From Roseomonas fluvialis (GTDB taxonomy: Bacteria > Pseudomonadota > Alphaproteobacteria > Acetobacterales > Acetobacteraceae), in the NCBI RefSeq assembly GCF_022846615.1, contig NZ_AP025637.1, positions 5,233,001 to 5,297,000 of the forward strand: a stretch of DNA of 64,000 bases. The letters are read 5' to 3'. Shown here in pieces: positions 49,637 through 58,516 of this stretch (positions are counted from its first letter, which is position 1; each line of letters starts with the position of its first letter). The translations under genes and the position numbers were made by a program. The notes beneath the pieces are model-generated. The model searched no databases and was not told the origin of the DNA. It saw only the letters and a program-made list of their open reading frames with translations.

Positions 49637-50605
49637 TCAGGTCAGGCTGGCCGTGGCCTCGGGTTTCGCGGCAACGGTCGGCGGCTGCCAGGCGGGGATG
49701 GTCAGGTAGGCGATGCGCTTCGCCTCGAGCCGCCCGCGCGTGACGGTGTCGAGCACGAGCCCGCTGGCGAAGGACAGGCAGCCGAGGATGCTCAGGCCGG
49801 TCGCCAGGATCGCAGTGGGGAAGCGCGGTACCAGCCCCGTCTCGGCGTAGGTCGCAAGCAGCGGCAGCGCGAGCGCGACCGCACTCGCAATCAGCAGCGC
49901 CCCGAACGCGCCGCAGAAGGCCAGCGGCCTCTCGCGCTGCACCAGCAGCCCGATGGTGCGCAGGATGCGCCAGCCGTCACGCCACGTGCTGAGCTTGCTC
50001 TGGGATCCCGCTGGCCGCTCGCGGTAGTCGGTAGCGATCTCGGCGATCGGCAGGCGTAGTTCGAGCGCGTGGACGGTGAACTCGGTCTCGGTCTCGAAAC
50101 CCGAGGCCAGGGCGGGGAAGGACTTCACGAAGCGGCGCGAGAAGGCACGGTAGCCCGAGAGCATGTCGCCCACGCGGTTGCCGAAGACCACGCCGACCAT
50201 GCGGGTGAGCATGACATTGCCGAAGCGATGGCCGGGCCGGTAGGTCGCCGCGCCCGCGACGCTGACCCGCAGGCCGGTGACCATGTCGAGCCGGTCGGCG
50301 AGCAGCAGCGCGACCATGCCAGGGGCGGCGGTAGCGTCGTAAGTGCCGTCGCCATCCACCAGCACATAGGCGTCCGCCTCGATGTCGGCGAACATGCGGC
50401 GGATGACGTTGCCCTTGCCCTGCAGCGGCTCGCGGCGGACCTCGGCGCCCGCCTCGGCGGCGATGCGCGCCGTGTCGTCGCGGGAGTTGTTGTCGTAGAC
50501 GTAGATGGTCGCGTCCGGCAGCGCGGCGCGGAAGGCGGCGACGACCCCGCCAATCGCCGCGGCCTCGTCGAAGCAGGGGATGAGTACGGCGACGCGGGCG
50601 GTCAT
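49637..50605 (-). CDS. Family 2 glycosyltransferase with C-terminal membrane helices
   Basis: A 322-residue inner-membrane protein of the DPM1/ArnC-like GT2 group. The GT-A domain has VAVLIPCFDEAAAIGGVVAAF, DNNSRDDTARIA and metal-binding DGDGTYD, then GDMLSGYRAFSRRFVK. Two transmembrane helices follow (LLIASAVALALPLL and LSILGCLSFASGLVLD). It would charge a polyprenyl phosphate with a sugar. The ATG overlaps the upstream membrane protein gene by four bases, so both act in one pathway, probably surface glycan assembly. Confidence 0.9.
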   Translation of the reverse strand: MTARVAVLIPCFDEAAAIGGVVAAFRAALPDATIYVYDNNSRDDTARIAAEAGAEVRREPLQGKGNVIRRMFADIEADAYVLVDGDGTYDATAAPGMVALLLADRLDMVTGLRVSVAGAATYRPGHRFGNVMLTRMVGVVFGNRVGDMLSGYRAFSRRFVKSFPALASGFETETEFTVHALELRLPIAEIATDYRERPAGSQSKLSTWRDGWRILRTIGLLVQRERPLAFCGAFGALLIASAVALALPLLATYAETGLVPRFPTAILATGLSILGCLSFASGLVLDTVTRGRLEAKRIAYLTIPAWQPPTVAAKPEATASLT

Positions 50606-52314
50606 GGCGCCGGCGCCTCCGCCCCCGCGGCGCGCACCATGAACCAGGGCCCGACCCGCTCGACCGTGACCGGCCGGTGCAGCGCCGGCGTGCAGAGGCG
50701 GGGCGCATCCCAGCACTGCTGGCCCTCGATCGGCTGCGTCACCGGCAGCATGCCTGGCACCGGCAGGGGGCGCACCGCGACCTGCGGCAACACAGGGTAG
50801 CCGCCGAGGCCGAGCGGCATGCCGCGCGGGCGCTGCATACCCGCGTGCACCGCCAGCGCGACAACGCCGATTGCGAGGATGCCGGGGCCGAGCCCGCGGG
50901 CGGGCAGCCGCGCGTTCACCCAGGCGATGGCGGCGGGCGGAGCCAGCATGGCGACGGCAAGCAGCAGCGGCAGGAGCATGAAGGTCCGGCCATAGCGGAT
51001 CAGCGGTGCCGTGGCGAACCAGAAGGCCAGGGCTCCCAGTGCCGCGGCCAGGAGGATTGCACCCTCCATGCCAGGTCCGCGCCATTCCAACCGCCGCCGC
51101 CTGAGCGATACGGCCGCCAGGACCACAGCCAGCGCCGCCAGGGCTCCCACGAAGGGCAGGACCGGGTCCGCCAGCGCCTCTCGCGCCCAGGGCAGCATCC
51201 AGGATCGGTCAGCCAGCACGACCTCCGGCGGCACCCCGGGCAGCCGCGCCCAGGCGCGCACCCAGTCCATGTCGCCGCGCGCCACTGCCGGGTCGATCGT
51301 CCAGGGCAGCGGCAGGCAGGAGGCCGGCTGAGGATAGGCCAGGCAGCCCGAGGTCGCGATCCCGCGCAGCAGCCACGGCATCCCGAGGGCCAGCCCGATA
51401 ACGGCGAGCAGAGCGACCTGCCGGCGGTCCATCCGGCCCCGCCACCAGTCCACGATCGGCAGAAGAAGCAGCAGCAGCAGCGGCAGTGCCGAGAGCTTCA
51501 CCGCAACCGCCAGCGCAACCGTTGCCGTCAGGATCCCGGCGATGGCGAAGCGGTCTTCATCAGCCTCCGTGTATTGGAGGCCGAGCAGAAAAGCGTAGAG
51601 CGCGAGCAACGTCACCGGGATGTCGGTATTGGGGGACCCTATCCAGCCGCGCAGCGTGAAGACCGGCGTGAGAACCAGCAGCCCCACGACCAGGGTGCCG
51701 AAGACCGCAACGCGCGCCTGCCCGGTACGGATGGCGGCCACAGTACGCTCGGCCATCGCAAGGAGCACGAAGCCCGCGAGCAACGCGTTCAGCGAGAAGG
51801 CGCCGGCGACGCCCGGCACGCCCGCGGTGGCCAGCGCGGCGGCCGGAAACCAGAGGGAGTTGTAGCCGAACCGTTCGTGGATGCTCGCCATGCCCAGCAC
51901 GACCGGCAGTTCCATGGCCTGCCGGACGTGCTGCATGTGATAGAGGCCGCTGTCGAAATGCCAGGCGCTGCTGCGCAACATCGCGGGCAGCAGCGCGAGC
52001 AGGATGCCGGCGAGCAGCAAGGCAGGCACCGCGGCGGAGCGCCAGTCCGTGAGCAGGCAGGGCGCGGCGCCCCGCCACCCGAGCACCAGCAGCACCGCAC
52101 CGCCGGCCGACAAAACCATCGCCGGCCAGGGCGTCAGCGGAAGGACCAGGTTTATCGTGGCGCCCAGCGCGGCGAGCGCCGCCACGCCCAGCAACCCGAC
52201 CTCGCCGAAGGCGAGGCAGCGCGCGGCGCCGAGCGGGAACAGGCGCAAGCATCCCACGCCGATGCCCAGACAGGCGACGGCGGCGAGCGCGAGGCTGGCC
52301 GCCGCCCCCAACAT
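50602..52314 (-). CDS. Polytopic membrane protein, probable envelope glycan assembly (LIC_10190-like)
   Basis: A 570-residue protein with about 12 hydrophobic segments and a hydrophilic loop around residues 110-150 (LRSSAWHFDSGLYHMQHVRQAMELPVV). The pattern 'SAxHFDSGLYH' with a large later loop is seen in GT-C-like/LIC_10190 membrane proteins linked to polysaccharide formation; exact activity is unknown. It is coupled by ATGA to the GT2 gene and starts 10 bases after the NMO-type gene stop, so all three may share a transcript. Confidence 0.75.
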   Translation of the reverse strand: MLGAAASLALAAVACLGIGVGCLRLFPLGAARCLAFGEVGLLGVAALAALGATINLVLPLTPWPAMVLSAGGAVLLVLGWRGAAPCLLTDWRSAAVPALLLAGILLALLPAMLRSSAWHFDSGLYHMQHVRQAMELPVVLGMASIHERFGYNSLWFPAAALATAGVPGVAGAFSLNALLAGFVLLAMAERTVAAIRTGQARVAVFGTLVVGLLVLTPVFTLRGWIGSPNTDIPVTLLALYAFLLGLQYTEADEDRFAIAGILTATVALAVAVKLSALPLLLLLLLPIVDWWRGRMDRRQVALLAVIGLALGMPWLLRGIATSGCLAYPQPASCLPLPWTIDPAVARGDMDWVRAWARLPGVPPEVVLADRSWMLPWAREALADPVLPFVGALAALAVVLAAVSLRRRRLEWRGPGMEGAILLAAALGALAFWFATAPLIRYGRTFMLLPLLLAVAMLAPPAAIAWVNARLPARGLGPGILAIGVVALAVHAGMQRPRGMPLGLGGYPVLPQVAVRPLPVPGMLPVTQPIEGQQCWDAPRLCTPALHRPVTVERVGPWFMVRAAGAEAPAP

Positions 52315-52324
52315 ACGGCGCCGT

Positions 52325-53767
52325 TCAGCGCCCGGTCTGGATGCGCTCGACCAACTGCTTCACGCTCGGCACGAAGCCGTTCGAGTAGAACGGGTCGCGC
52401 GAGAAGCGATAGGCGTTGTGGCCGGCGAACATCAGGTTGTTCTCCATGCCGCGGTCATGGGCCACATCCTGCAGCGTCTTCTGGATGCAGAAGCTGCGCG
52501 GGTCGGCCTTGCGGCCGGTGGAATAGTCGGGTTCGGTCTGCGCCCAGTTGCTGAAGCGGCAATGGGACAGGCAGCCCATGCAGTCCACCTGGTCCTTCAC
52601 GATCTCCTGCGCCTTGGCGGGCGTCACGAAGATCAGCGTGTTGTCGGGCGTCCGCATGGCTTCGGTGAAGCCCTCGGATTCCCAGTGCGATACCCGCGCC
52701 AGGTCGTGCGGCGCCAGGTAGACGATCCGCTTGCGCGGCCCCACGCCGTATTCGGCGATATGGTCGCCGACCGGTTCGGTGGTGAAGGCCACCTGGCGCT
52801 CGTTGCGGTCCTCGAGCTCCTGCAGGAAGTCGTTGCGCACCGCCGAGGAATAGAAGCCGGTCGGCGAGAAAGGCTGCAGCAGCACATCGCCGGGCTTGAG
52901 CGTCAGCAGCCGCTGCTTCCAGGCTTCCGGGATCGGGCTCTCCTGGGTCAGCAGCGGGCGGGTGCCGAACTGGAACGCCACCGGGCCGAGCTCCGGATTG
53001 TCGATCCAGTCCTCCCACTCCTCCAGCCACCAGACGCCGCCGGCCATGATGATGGGCGTGTCGTCGAGGCCGAATTCGCGCATCTGCTGGCGCAGCTTCA
53101 GCACGCGGGCATAGGGCGCTTCCGGAACCTTCGGGTCCTCGCTGTTCGACAGCCCATTATGGCCACCGGCCAGCCAGGGGTCCTCGTAGACCACGCCGCC
53201 GAGCCATTCGCGCGTCTTGGAATAGGCGCGCTTCCACAGCGCGTTGAAGGCGCGCGCCGATGAGACGATGGGGTAGTAGTGCACGCCATAGTCGCGCGCG
53301 ATATCGGCCAGGCGATACGGCATGCCGGCACCGCAGGTGATGCCATGGACCAGGCCCTTGGCCCCTTCCAGCATGCCGCGCGCGACACGTTCCGCCCCGC
53401 CCATCTCCCACAGGATATTGGCGTGGATGCGGCCCTTGCCGCCGGCCATGTCGTGCGCGCGCTTCGCCTGCGCGACGGCTCCGTCGATCGCGTAGCGGAC
53501 CAGCTCCTCGTGCCGGTCGCGGCGCGTCTTGCCGTGATAGATCTGCGGGATCGGCTGCCCGTCCGCGTCGTAGGAATCGGCATTGACCGCGGAGAAGGTG
53601 CCGGCACCGCCCGCGGCGGCCCAGGCCCCGCAGGTCGCACCATTCGAAACGGCTACGCCCTTGCCGCCTTCGACGAGCGGCAGGACGTCCACGCCGCCCA
53701 TGCGGATTGCATTGATGGCCTTCAACGAAAGGCGCTCCCCCGGGACTTCATGACAGCAATATGGCAT
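52325..53767 (-). CDS. Nitronate monooxygenase-family flavoprotein with C-terminal Cys cluster
   Basis: A 480-residue FMN TIM-barrel protein of the NMO/2-nitropropane dioxygenase group. The barrel has GGVDVLPLVEGGKGVAVSNG, HGITCGAGMPYRLADIA and TPIIMAGGVWWLEEWEDW, consistent with FMN binding. Beyond the usual barrel the C-terminus has DCMGCLSHCRFSNW (C-x2-C-x3-C) and a further SFCIQ, which could bind metal or an iron-sulfur cluster. Physiological substrate is unknown; family members oxidise alkyl nitronates such as propionate-3-nitronate. M at 53767 gives MPYCCHEVPGERLSLKAINAIRMGG. Confidence 0.82.
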   Translation of the reverse strand: MPYCCHEVPGERLSLKAINAIRMGGVDVLPLVEGGKGVAVSNGATCGAWAAAGGAGTFSAVNADSYDADGQPIPQIYHGKTRRDRHEELVRYAIDGAVAQAKRAHDMAGGKGRIHANILWEMGGAERVARGMLEGAKGLVHGITCGAGMPYRLADIARDYGVHYYPIVSSARAFNALWKRAYSKTREWLGGVVYEDPWLAGGHNGLSNSEDPKVPEAPYARVLKLRQQMREFGLDDTPIIMAGGVWWLEEWEDWIDNPELGPVAFQFGTRPLLTQESPIPEAWKQRLLTLKPGDVLLQPFSPTGFYSSAVRNDFLQELEDRNERQVAFTTEPVGDHIAEYGVGPRKRIVYLAPHDLARVSHWESEGFTEAMRTPDNTLIFVTPAKAQEIVKDQVDCMGCLSHCRFSNWAQTEPDYSTGRKADPRSFCIQKTLQDVAHDRGMENNLMFAGHNAYRFSRDPFYSNGFVPSVKQLVERIQTGR

Positions 53768-53813
53768 GCACCGAGGCCCCTGACAGGGGCCCCGGCTGGA
53801 TCGGCGTGGTGGA

Positions 53814-56033
53814 TCAGTCCGCCGCTTCGCCACCGCGGTCGCGGCGCGGGCCACGATCGCGGCGCTCGCCACGGTCCGCGCGGTCGCCACGGTCGCCATC
53901 CTCGCGCGGGCGCTTCGCACCGACCTGGTCGGAGATATCGGCACCCGTCGCCTGGTCGACCACGCGCATGGACAGCTTCACCTTGCCGCGGTCGTCGAAG
54001 CCCAGGACCTTGACCTTCACCTGGTCGCCTTCCTTGACGATGTCGGTCGTCTTGTTGACCCGCTCCTGCGACAGCTCGCTGATGTGGACCAGGCCGTCCT
54101 TGGCGCCGAGGAAGTTCACGAAGGCGCCGAATTCGGCAGTCTTCACGACCTTGCCATTGTAGATCACGCCCACTTCCGGTTCGGCCACGATACCGCGGAT
54201 CCAGTCGATGGCGCGCTGCGCGGCCTCGACGCTCGTCGCCGCCACCTTGATGGTGCCGTCATCCTCGATGTCGACCTTGGTGCCGGTCTGCTCGGTGATC
54301 TCGCGGATCACCTTGCCGCCGGATCCGATCACGTCGCGGATCTTGTCCTTAGGCACATTGATGACGGTGATGCGCGGCGCGGTCGCCGCCACGTCGGAAC
54401 GGTTACCCGACAGGCCCTTCGACATCTCGCCCAGGATATGCAGGCGGCCGTCGCGCGCCTGGTCGAGCGCGATCTTCATGATCTCGAAGGTGATGGACGT
54501 GATCTTGATGTCCATCTGCAGGCTGGTGATGCCCACATCGGTGCCGGCCACCTTGAAGTCCATGTCGCCGAGGTGATCCTCGTCGCCCAGGATGTCGGAC
54601 AGCACGGCGAAGCCTCGGTCTTCCTTGATCAGGCCCATGGCGATGCCGGCGCAGGGGCGCTTCAGCGGCACGCCGGCATCCATCATGGACAGCGAGGTGC
54701 CGCAGACGGTCGCCATCGACGACGAACCGTTGGATTCCGTGATCTCCGACACGACGCGGATGGTGTAGGGGAACTTCGCCTTCTCCGGCAGCAGCGGGTG
54801 GATGGCGCGCCACGCCAGCTTGCCATGGCCCACTTCGCGGCGGCCGGGCGAGCCCATGCGGCCCGTCTCGTTCACCGAATAGGGGGGGAAGTTGTAGTGC
54901 AGCATGAAGTCCTCGCGGTACTCGCCCGCGAGGGCGTCGATGATCTGCTCGTCCTGCCCGGTGCCCAGCGTGGCGACGCAGAGCGCCTGCGTCTCGCCGC
55001 GCGTGAACAGCGCCGAACCATGCGCGCGCGGCAGCACGCCCACTTCGGCCACGATCGGGCGCACGGTGCGGGTATCGCGCCCGTCGATGCGCTTGCCGGT
55101 GTCGAGGATGTTGTTGCGCACCACGTCGGCCTCGAGCTCCTTCAGGAGGCCCTTGGCAGCGGCGACGTCGGCACCCTCGGCTTCCAGCGCGGCGGCGATC
55201 TTCTTCTTGACCGCGCCGACCTTCTCCTGACGGAGCAGCTTCTGCGTCTCGGTGTAGGCGACCGCCATCTCGGCGCGGCCGAGTTCCGAGATGCGCGCCT
55301 TGAGCGCCTTCGTCGCGTCGGATTCCTCGGGCACGGCCCAGGGTTCCTTGGCGGCGACCTCGGCCAGGTCGATGATCGCCTGGATCACCGGCTGGAACGA
55401 CTTGTGGCCGAATTCGACGGCGCCGAGCATCACGTCCTCGGTGAGCTCGGACGCCTCGGATTCCACCATCAGCACGCCCTCGGCGGTGCCCGCGAGCACC
55501 AGGTCGAGCACGCTCTCCTTGCGTTCCTCGGCGGTCGGGTTCAGCACGTACTGGCCGTTGATGTAGCCCACGCGCGCGCCGGCGATCGGCCCGAAGAAGG
55601 GAATGCCCGACAGCGTCAGCGCGGCGGAGCAGCCGACCATGGCGACGATGTCGGCCTCGTTCTCGAGGTCATGCGACAGCACGGTCGCAACCACCTGGAC
55701 CTCGTTGCGGAACCCATCCGGGAACAGCGGGCGGATCGGGCGGTCGATCAGGCGGGAGGTCAGCGTCTCGAATTCGGACGGCCGGCCTTCGCGCTTGAAG
55801 AAGCCGCCGGGGATCTTGCCGGCCGCGAAGGCCTTTTCCTGGTAGTTCACGGTGAGCGGGAAGAAATCCTGCCCCGGCTTCACGCTGCGCGCGCCGACGG
55901 CGGTGCACAGCACGATGGTGTCGCCCAGGCGCGCCAGCACGGCGCCATCGGCCTGGCGGGCGATCTTGCCGGTTTCCAGCACCAGGGTCTTGCCGCCCCA
56001 GGGGATTTCCTTGCGGAAGTACTTGTCGAACAT
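53814..56033 (-). CDS. pnp: Polyribonucleotide nucleotidyltransferase (PNPase)
   Basis: A 739-residue phosphorolytic 3'-5' exoribonuclease and degradosome component. Two RNase PH domains, the second with [21 protein letters not shown], are joined by a helical linker; then a KH domain ([18 protein letters not shown]) and S1 domain ([20 protein letters not shown]). The C-terminus is a charged Asp/Arg/Gly tail of about 40 residues ([20 protein letters not shown]) that may bind partners. ATG 56033 has GAGAGGA in front. rpsO, normally upstream of pnp, is absent here. Confidence 0.97.
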   Translation of the reverse strand: MFDKYFRKEIPWGGKTLVLETGKIARQADGAVLARLGDTIVLCTAVGARSVKPGQDFFPLTVNYQEKAFAAGKIPGGFFKREGRPSEFETLTSRLIDRPIRPLFPDGFRNEVQVVATVLSHDLENEADIVAMVGCSAALTLSGIPFFGPIAGARVGYINGQYVLNPTAEERKESVLDLVLAGTAEGVLMVESEASELTEDVMLGAVEFGHKSFQPVIQAIIDLAEVAAKEPWAVPEESDATKALKARISELGRAEMAVAYTETQKLLRQEKVGAVKKKIAAALEAEGADVAAAKGLLKELEADVVRNNILDTGKRIDGRDTRTVRPIVAEVGVLPRAHGSALFTRGETQALCVATLGTGQDEQIIDALAGEYREDFMLHYNFPPYSVNETGRMGSPGRREVGHGKLAWRAIHPLLPEKAKFPYTIRVVSEITESNGSSSMATVCGTSLSMMDAGVPLKRPCAGIAMGLIKEDRGFAVLSDILGDEDHLGDMDFKVAGTDVGITSLQMDIKITSITFEIMKIALDQARDGRLHILGEMSKGLSGNRSDVAATAPRITVINVPKDKIRDVIGSGGKVIREITEQTGTKVDIEDDGTIKVAATSVEAAQRAIDWIRGIVAEPEVGVIYNGKVVKTAEFGAFVNFLGAKDGLVHISELSQERVNKTTDIVKEGDQVKVKVLGFDDRGKVKLSMRVVDQATGADISDQVGAKRPREDGDRGDRADRGERRDRGPRRDRGGEAAD

Positions 56034-56415
56034 CGGTCGTCCTCTCGTCGCGCGGCGCCGGATGCGCCTTGCGGACCATGCCCGCCCGTCCTTGCGCGGG
56101 CGGCGGCACGGCGGATGGGGCCAGGCATGGCCCCGGGAGCGACACGGAGGGCGGAACAGGGATGGACCGCGGGTCCAGGACCGGCGTGGTCGGCGTCTCG
56201 GGCGGCATGGGGTGGGCCCATCGCGGGTCGCGCGACGGGAAGGCCGCCCATGTGGCCGGAGGCGCCGCGCCGGTCCGGTCAGGGGGCCCGCGGCAGCACT
56301 GTCAGCCCGCCGCGGTCGCGGCGGTTGGCGCGCCCCGGCCTCGGGCCGGTCGCTTCCAGAGGGGCGTATGGCGCGGTTTGGCGGAAAAGGCTACCGGAAA
56401 CTCCCGGCCGGCGCA
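56034..56415 (-). promoter_or_regulatory. pnp leader region with a strong hairpin
   Basis: About 380 bases between the AbrB-type gene and pnp, both minus strand, with no supportable gene. It holds a hairpin CCGCCCG-TCCTTGCG-CGGGCGG (56082-56103), about 50 bases before the pnp start. In E. coli PNPase controls its own mRNA through such a leader hairpin after RNase III cleavage; the same use here is an inference. Confidence 0.45.
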
Positions 56416-57447
56416 CTACCGCCCATGCAGCCAGCGGAAGGCCGGCGGCGTCAGTACCGTCACCAGGAAGATGCGCGTGACGTGCAGCGTCACGATCAAC
56501 GCCACATCCATGCTCAGGACCTTGCCGGTCAGGCTCATCTCCGCGACCCCGCCCGGCGCGGTGCCCAGCAGCATCGCACCCATCGGCGCGCCGAACAGCC
56601 AGGCCAGCGCCGCGCCGGCCACCGCGCAGGCGACCATCAGCAACGCCACCTGCATCACCGCATGGGGCAGGAAGCGGCGCAGCGGGCGGATGGTCTCTCG
56701 CCCGAAGGCTGCGCCCAGGCTGGCGCCCAGCACCACCTGCGCCAGCGCCGAAAGCCAGCCCGGAACTCCCGACAACGCCACACCCGATGCCGTGAAGGCC
56801 GCCGTCACAGCCAGGGGCCCCAGCATCCACCCCGCCCGGACGCCCACGCGCACCAGCGCCCACCCCGCCGCCAACCCGCCCGCCACCTGCAGCGCCAGGA
56901 TGCCGGGCAGAAAGGGCAGGACGGTGGAGGCCTGCGGCACATCCCCGCGAAGCCCCGCGAGTGCAAACAGGTTGGGCACCAGCACAACCACCGAGCAGAC
57001 CCGCAGCAGTTGCGCGAGCGCCACCGGCGCCGGCCGCCCGCCATAGGATTCCGCCAGCATCGCCATGTCCGCGACACCGCCCGGGATCGAGGAGAACCAG
57101 GCCGTCGCCATGTCCACCTTGCCCCGCCGCGCCAGCACCGGCGCCAGCGCCGCACCGATCGCGAGCGTGATGAAGGCCGCCAGCAGCAGCAGCGCCGCCT
57201 GCGAGACCAGCACGGCCGCTGTCGCCGGCGTGAAATAGGCGCCGAGCGCGATGCCGATGATGCCGAGGAAGCCGTTGCGCAGGCGCGGGTCGGCCTCGGC
57301 CGGTGCGCCCAGCAGCCGCGCCGCCGCCACCGCCACCAGCGACCCGATCAGCCAGGGCAGCGGCAGATGCAGCCAGGCGAAGGCCGCCCCGCCCAGCCCG
57401 CCGATCACCCCGCCCAGCAGCAGGCGCAGGATCCGCGCGGCCGTCAC
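56416..57447 (-). CDS. AbrB family (ammonia-monooxygenase-like) membrane protein
   Basis: A 343-residue integral membrane protein from GTG 57447, with AGGGA in front. It has about ten transmembrane helices in two repeats, each with a broken helix of the 'SIPGGVADMAMLAESYG' and 'TAPGGVAEMSLTGKV' type, the signature of the Pfam AbrB domain (unrelated to the transcription factor AbrB). The function is unknown; inverted repeats with glycine-rich re-entrant loops suggest a transporter. Alternative ATG 57501 would add 18 residues. Confidence 0.88.
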   Translation of the reverse strand: MTAARILRLLLGGVIGGLGGAAFAWLHLPLPWLIGSLVAVAAARLLGAPAEADPRLRNGFLGIIGIALGAYFTPATAAVLVSQAALLLLAAFITLAIGAALAPVLARRGKVDMATAWFSSIPGGVADMAMLAESYGGRPAPVALAQLLRVCSVVVLVPNLFALAGLRGDVPQASTVLPFLPGILALQVAGGLAAGWALVRVGVRAGWMLGPLAVTAAFTASGVALSGVPGWLSALAQVVLGASLGAAFGRETIRPLRRFLPHAVMQVALLMVACAVAGAALAWLFGAPMGAMLLGTAPGGVAEMSLTGKVLSMDVALIVTLHVTRIFLVTVLTPPAFRWLHGR

Positions 57448-57607
57448 CGGTCCCTGCCGCAAGTCTGACCGATGGAAGAAATGCGACCCTGCTCCATTCA
57501 CTGCGCCGCGCGGCCGCGAGGCAACGCCGCATCACGAGCCTACCGGCCGGCTGGATCGGCATCTCCTGGATCGGCATCTCCTAGCAGGTTTCGTTCCAGC
57601 GCGCCCG

Positions 57608-58438
57608 TCATGCCGCGACCAGCACGCGGTCGCGCCCCTGCTGCTTCGCCGCATAAAGTGCCTTGTCGGCGGCCGCCAGGGCTGCGTCGATCGCCGCCGG
57701 TGCCGGGCCCGCGCCGATCGCGGCCACGCCCACGCTGAGCGTCACCGCGGCATCTCCGCCGGCCGGATGCGGCACGGTGGCGCGGACCAGCGCGCGCAGG
57801 CGTTCGGCCACAGAAACGCCTTCGGCGATGTCGTCGCCGGGCAGCAGCAGCGCGAATTCCTCCCCGCCCAGCCGGCCAGCCACGTCGCTGCCGCGCACCG
57901 CGGCGCGGATCGCCGCCGCCACGCCGCGCAGCACAACGTCGCCCGCGGCATGGCCGTGGCCGTCATTGATCGCCTTGAAGCGGTCGAGGTCCATCGCAAC
58001 CACCACGCTGGGCGCGCCCTGCCGCCGCGCCGCCGCAAGCGCCGGCCCGCCAAGCGCGGCGAAGCCGCGACGGTTGGGCAGGGCGGTCAATGGGTCGGTC
58101 TCGGATTGTTCCGCCAGCCGCGCCTCGAGCGCATCGCGCCGGCGCCAGCCTTCGATCAGCATCAGGACGAAGATCGGCACCAGGGCGTCGACCACGAGCC
58201 AGCCCCAGGCCTCGATCGTGGTTTCCGGCGCGGCGCCGCGCGCGATGGTCGCGAGCGCATCGCGCACCGCCAGCCAGGCAATGCCCAGCAACACCAGCGC
58301 GCCGACCAGGCGCTTGGCACGGCGGAACCAGTCGCCCCGCACGCTGACCGCGCGCATCACCCCGAAGACAACCGCGGCCAGCGCCAGCATCGCCGTCAGG
58401 CCGCGCAGCGCGAGATGAATGTAGACGTCCGTCGTCAC
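57608..58438 (-). CDS. Membrane-bound diguanylate cyclase (GGDEF protein)
   Basis: A 276-residue enzyme from GTG 58438, preceded by CAGGACC. Three transmembrane helices span about residues 10-115, then the GGDEF domain begins with TDPLTALPNRRGF. The catalytic site is GGEEF (active) and an inhibitory I-site RGSD lies five residues before it, so feedback by c-di-GMP is expected. No PilZ, EAL or REC domain is fused or adjacent. Divergent from the metallophosphoesterase gene, 78 bases between starts. A GTG at 58483 is an alternative start. Confidence 0.92.
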   Translation of the reverse strand: MTTDVYIHLALRGLTAMLALAAVVFGVMRAVSVRGDWFRRAKRLVGALVLLGIAWLAVRDALATIARGAAPETTIEAWGWLVVDALVPIFVLMLIEGWRRRDALEARLAEQSETDPLTALPNRRGFAALGGPALAAARRQGAPSVVVAMDLDRFKAINDGHGHAAGDVVLRGVAAAIRAAVRGSDVAGRLGGEEFALLLPGDDIAEGVSVAERLRALVRATVPHPAGGDAAVTLSVGVAAIGAGPAPAAIDAALAAADKALYAAKQQGRDRVLVAA

Positions 58439-58516
58439 GGTCCTGGTCCCGTCGCGCCGGGCGTGGTGCCGCACCGCGATCACGACCTAGACTGCCACAC
58501 CGCCCTTAATGGATCG

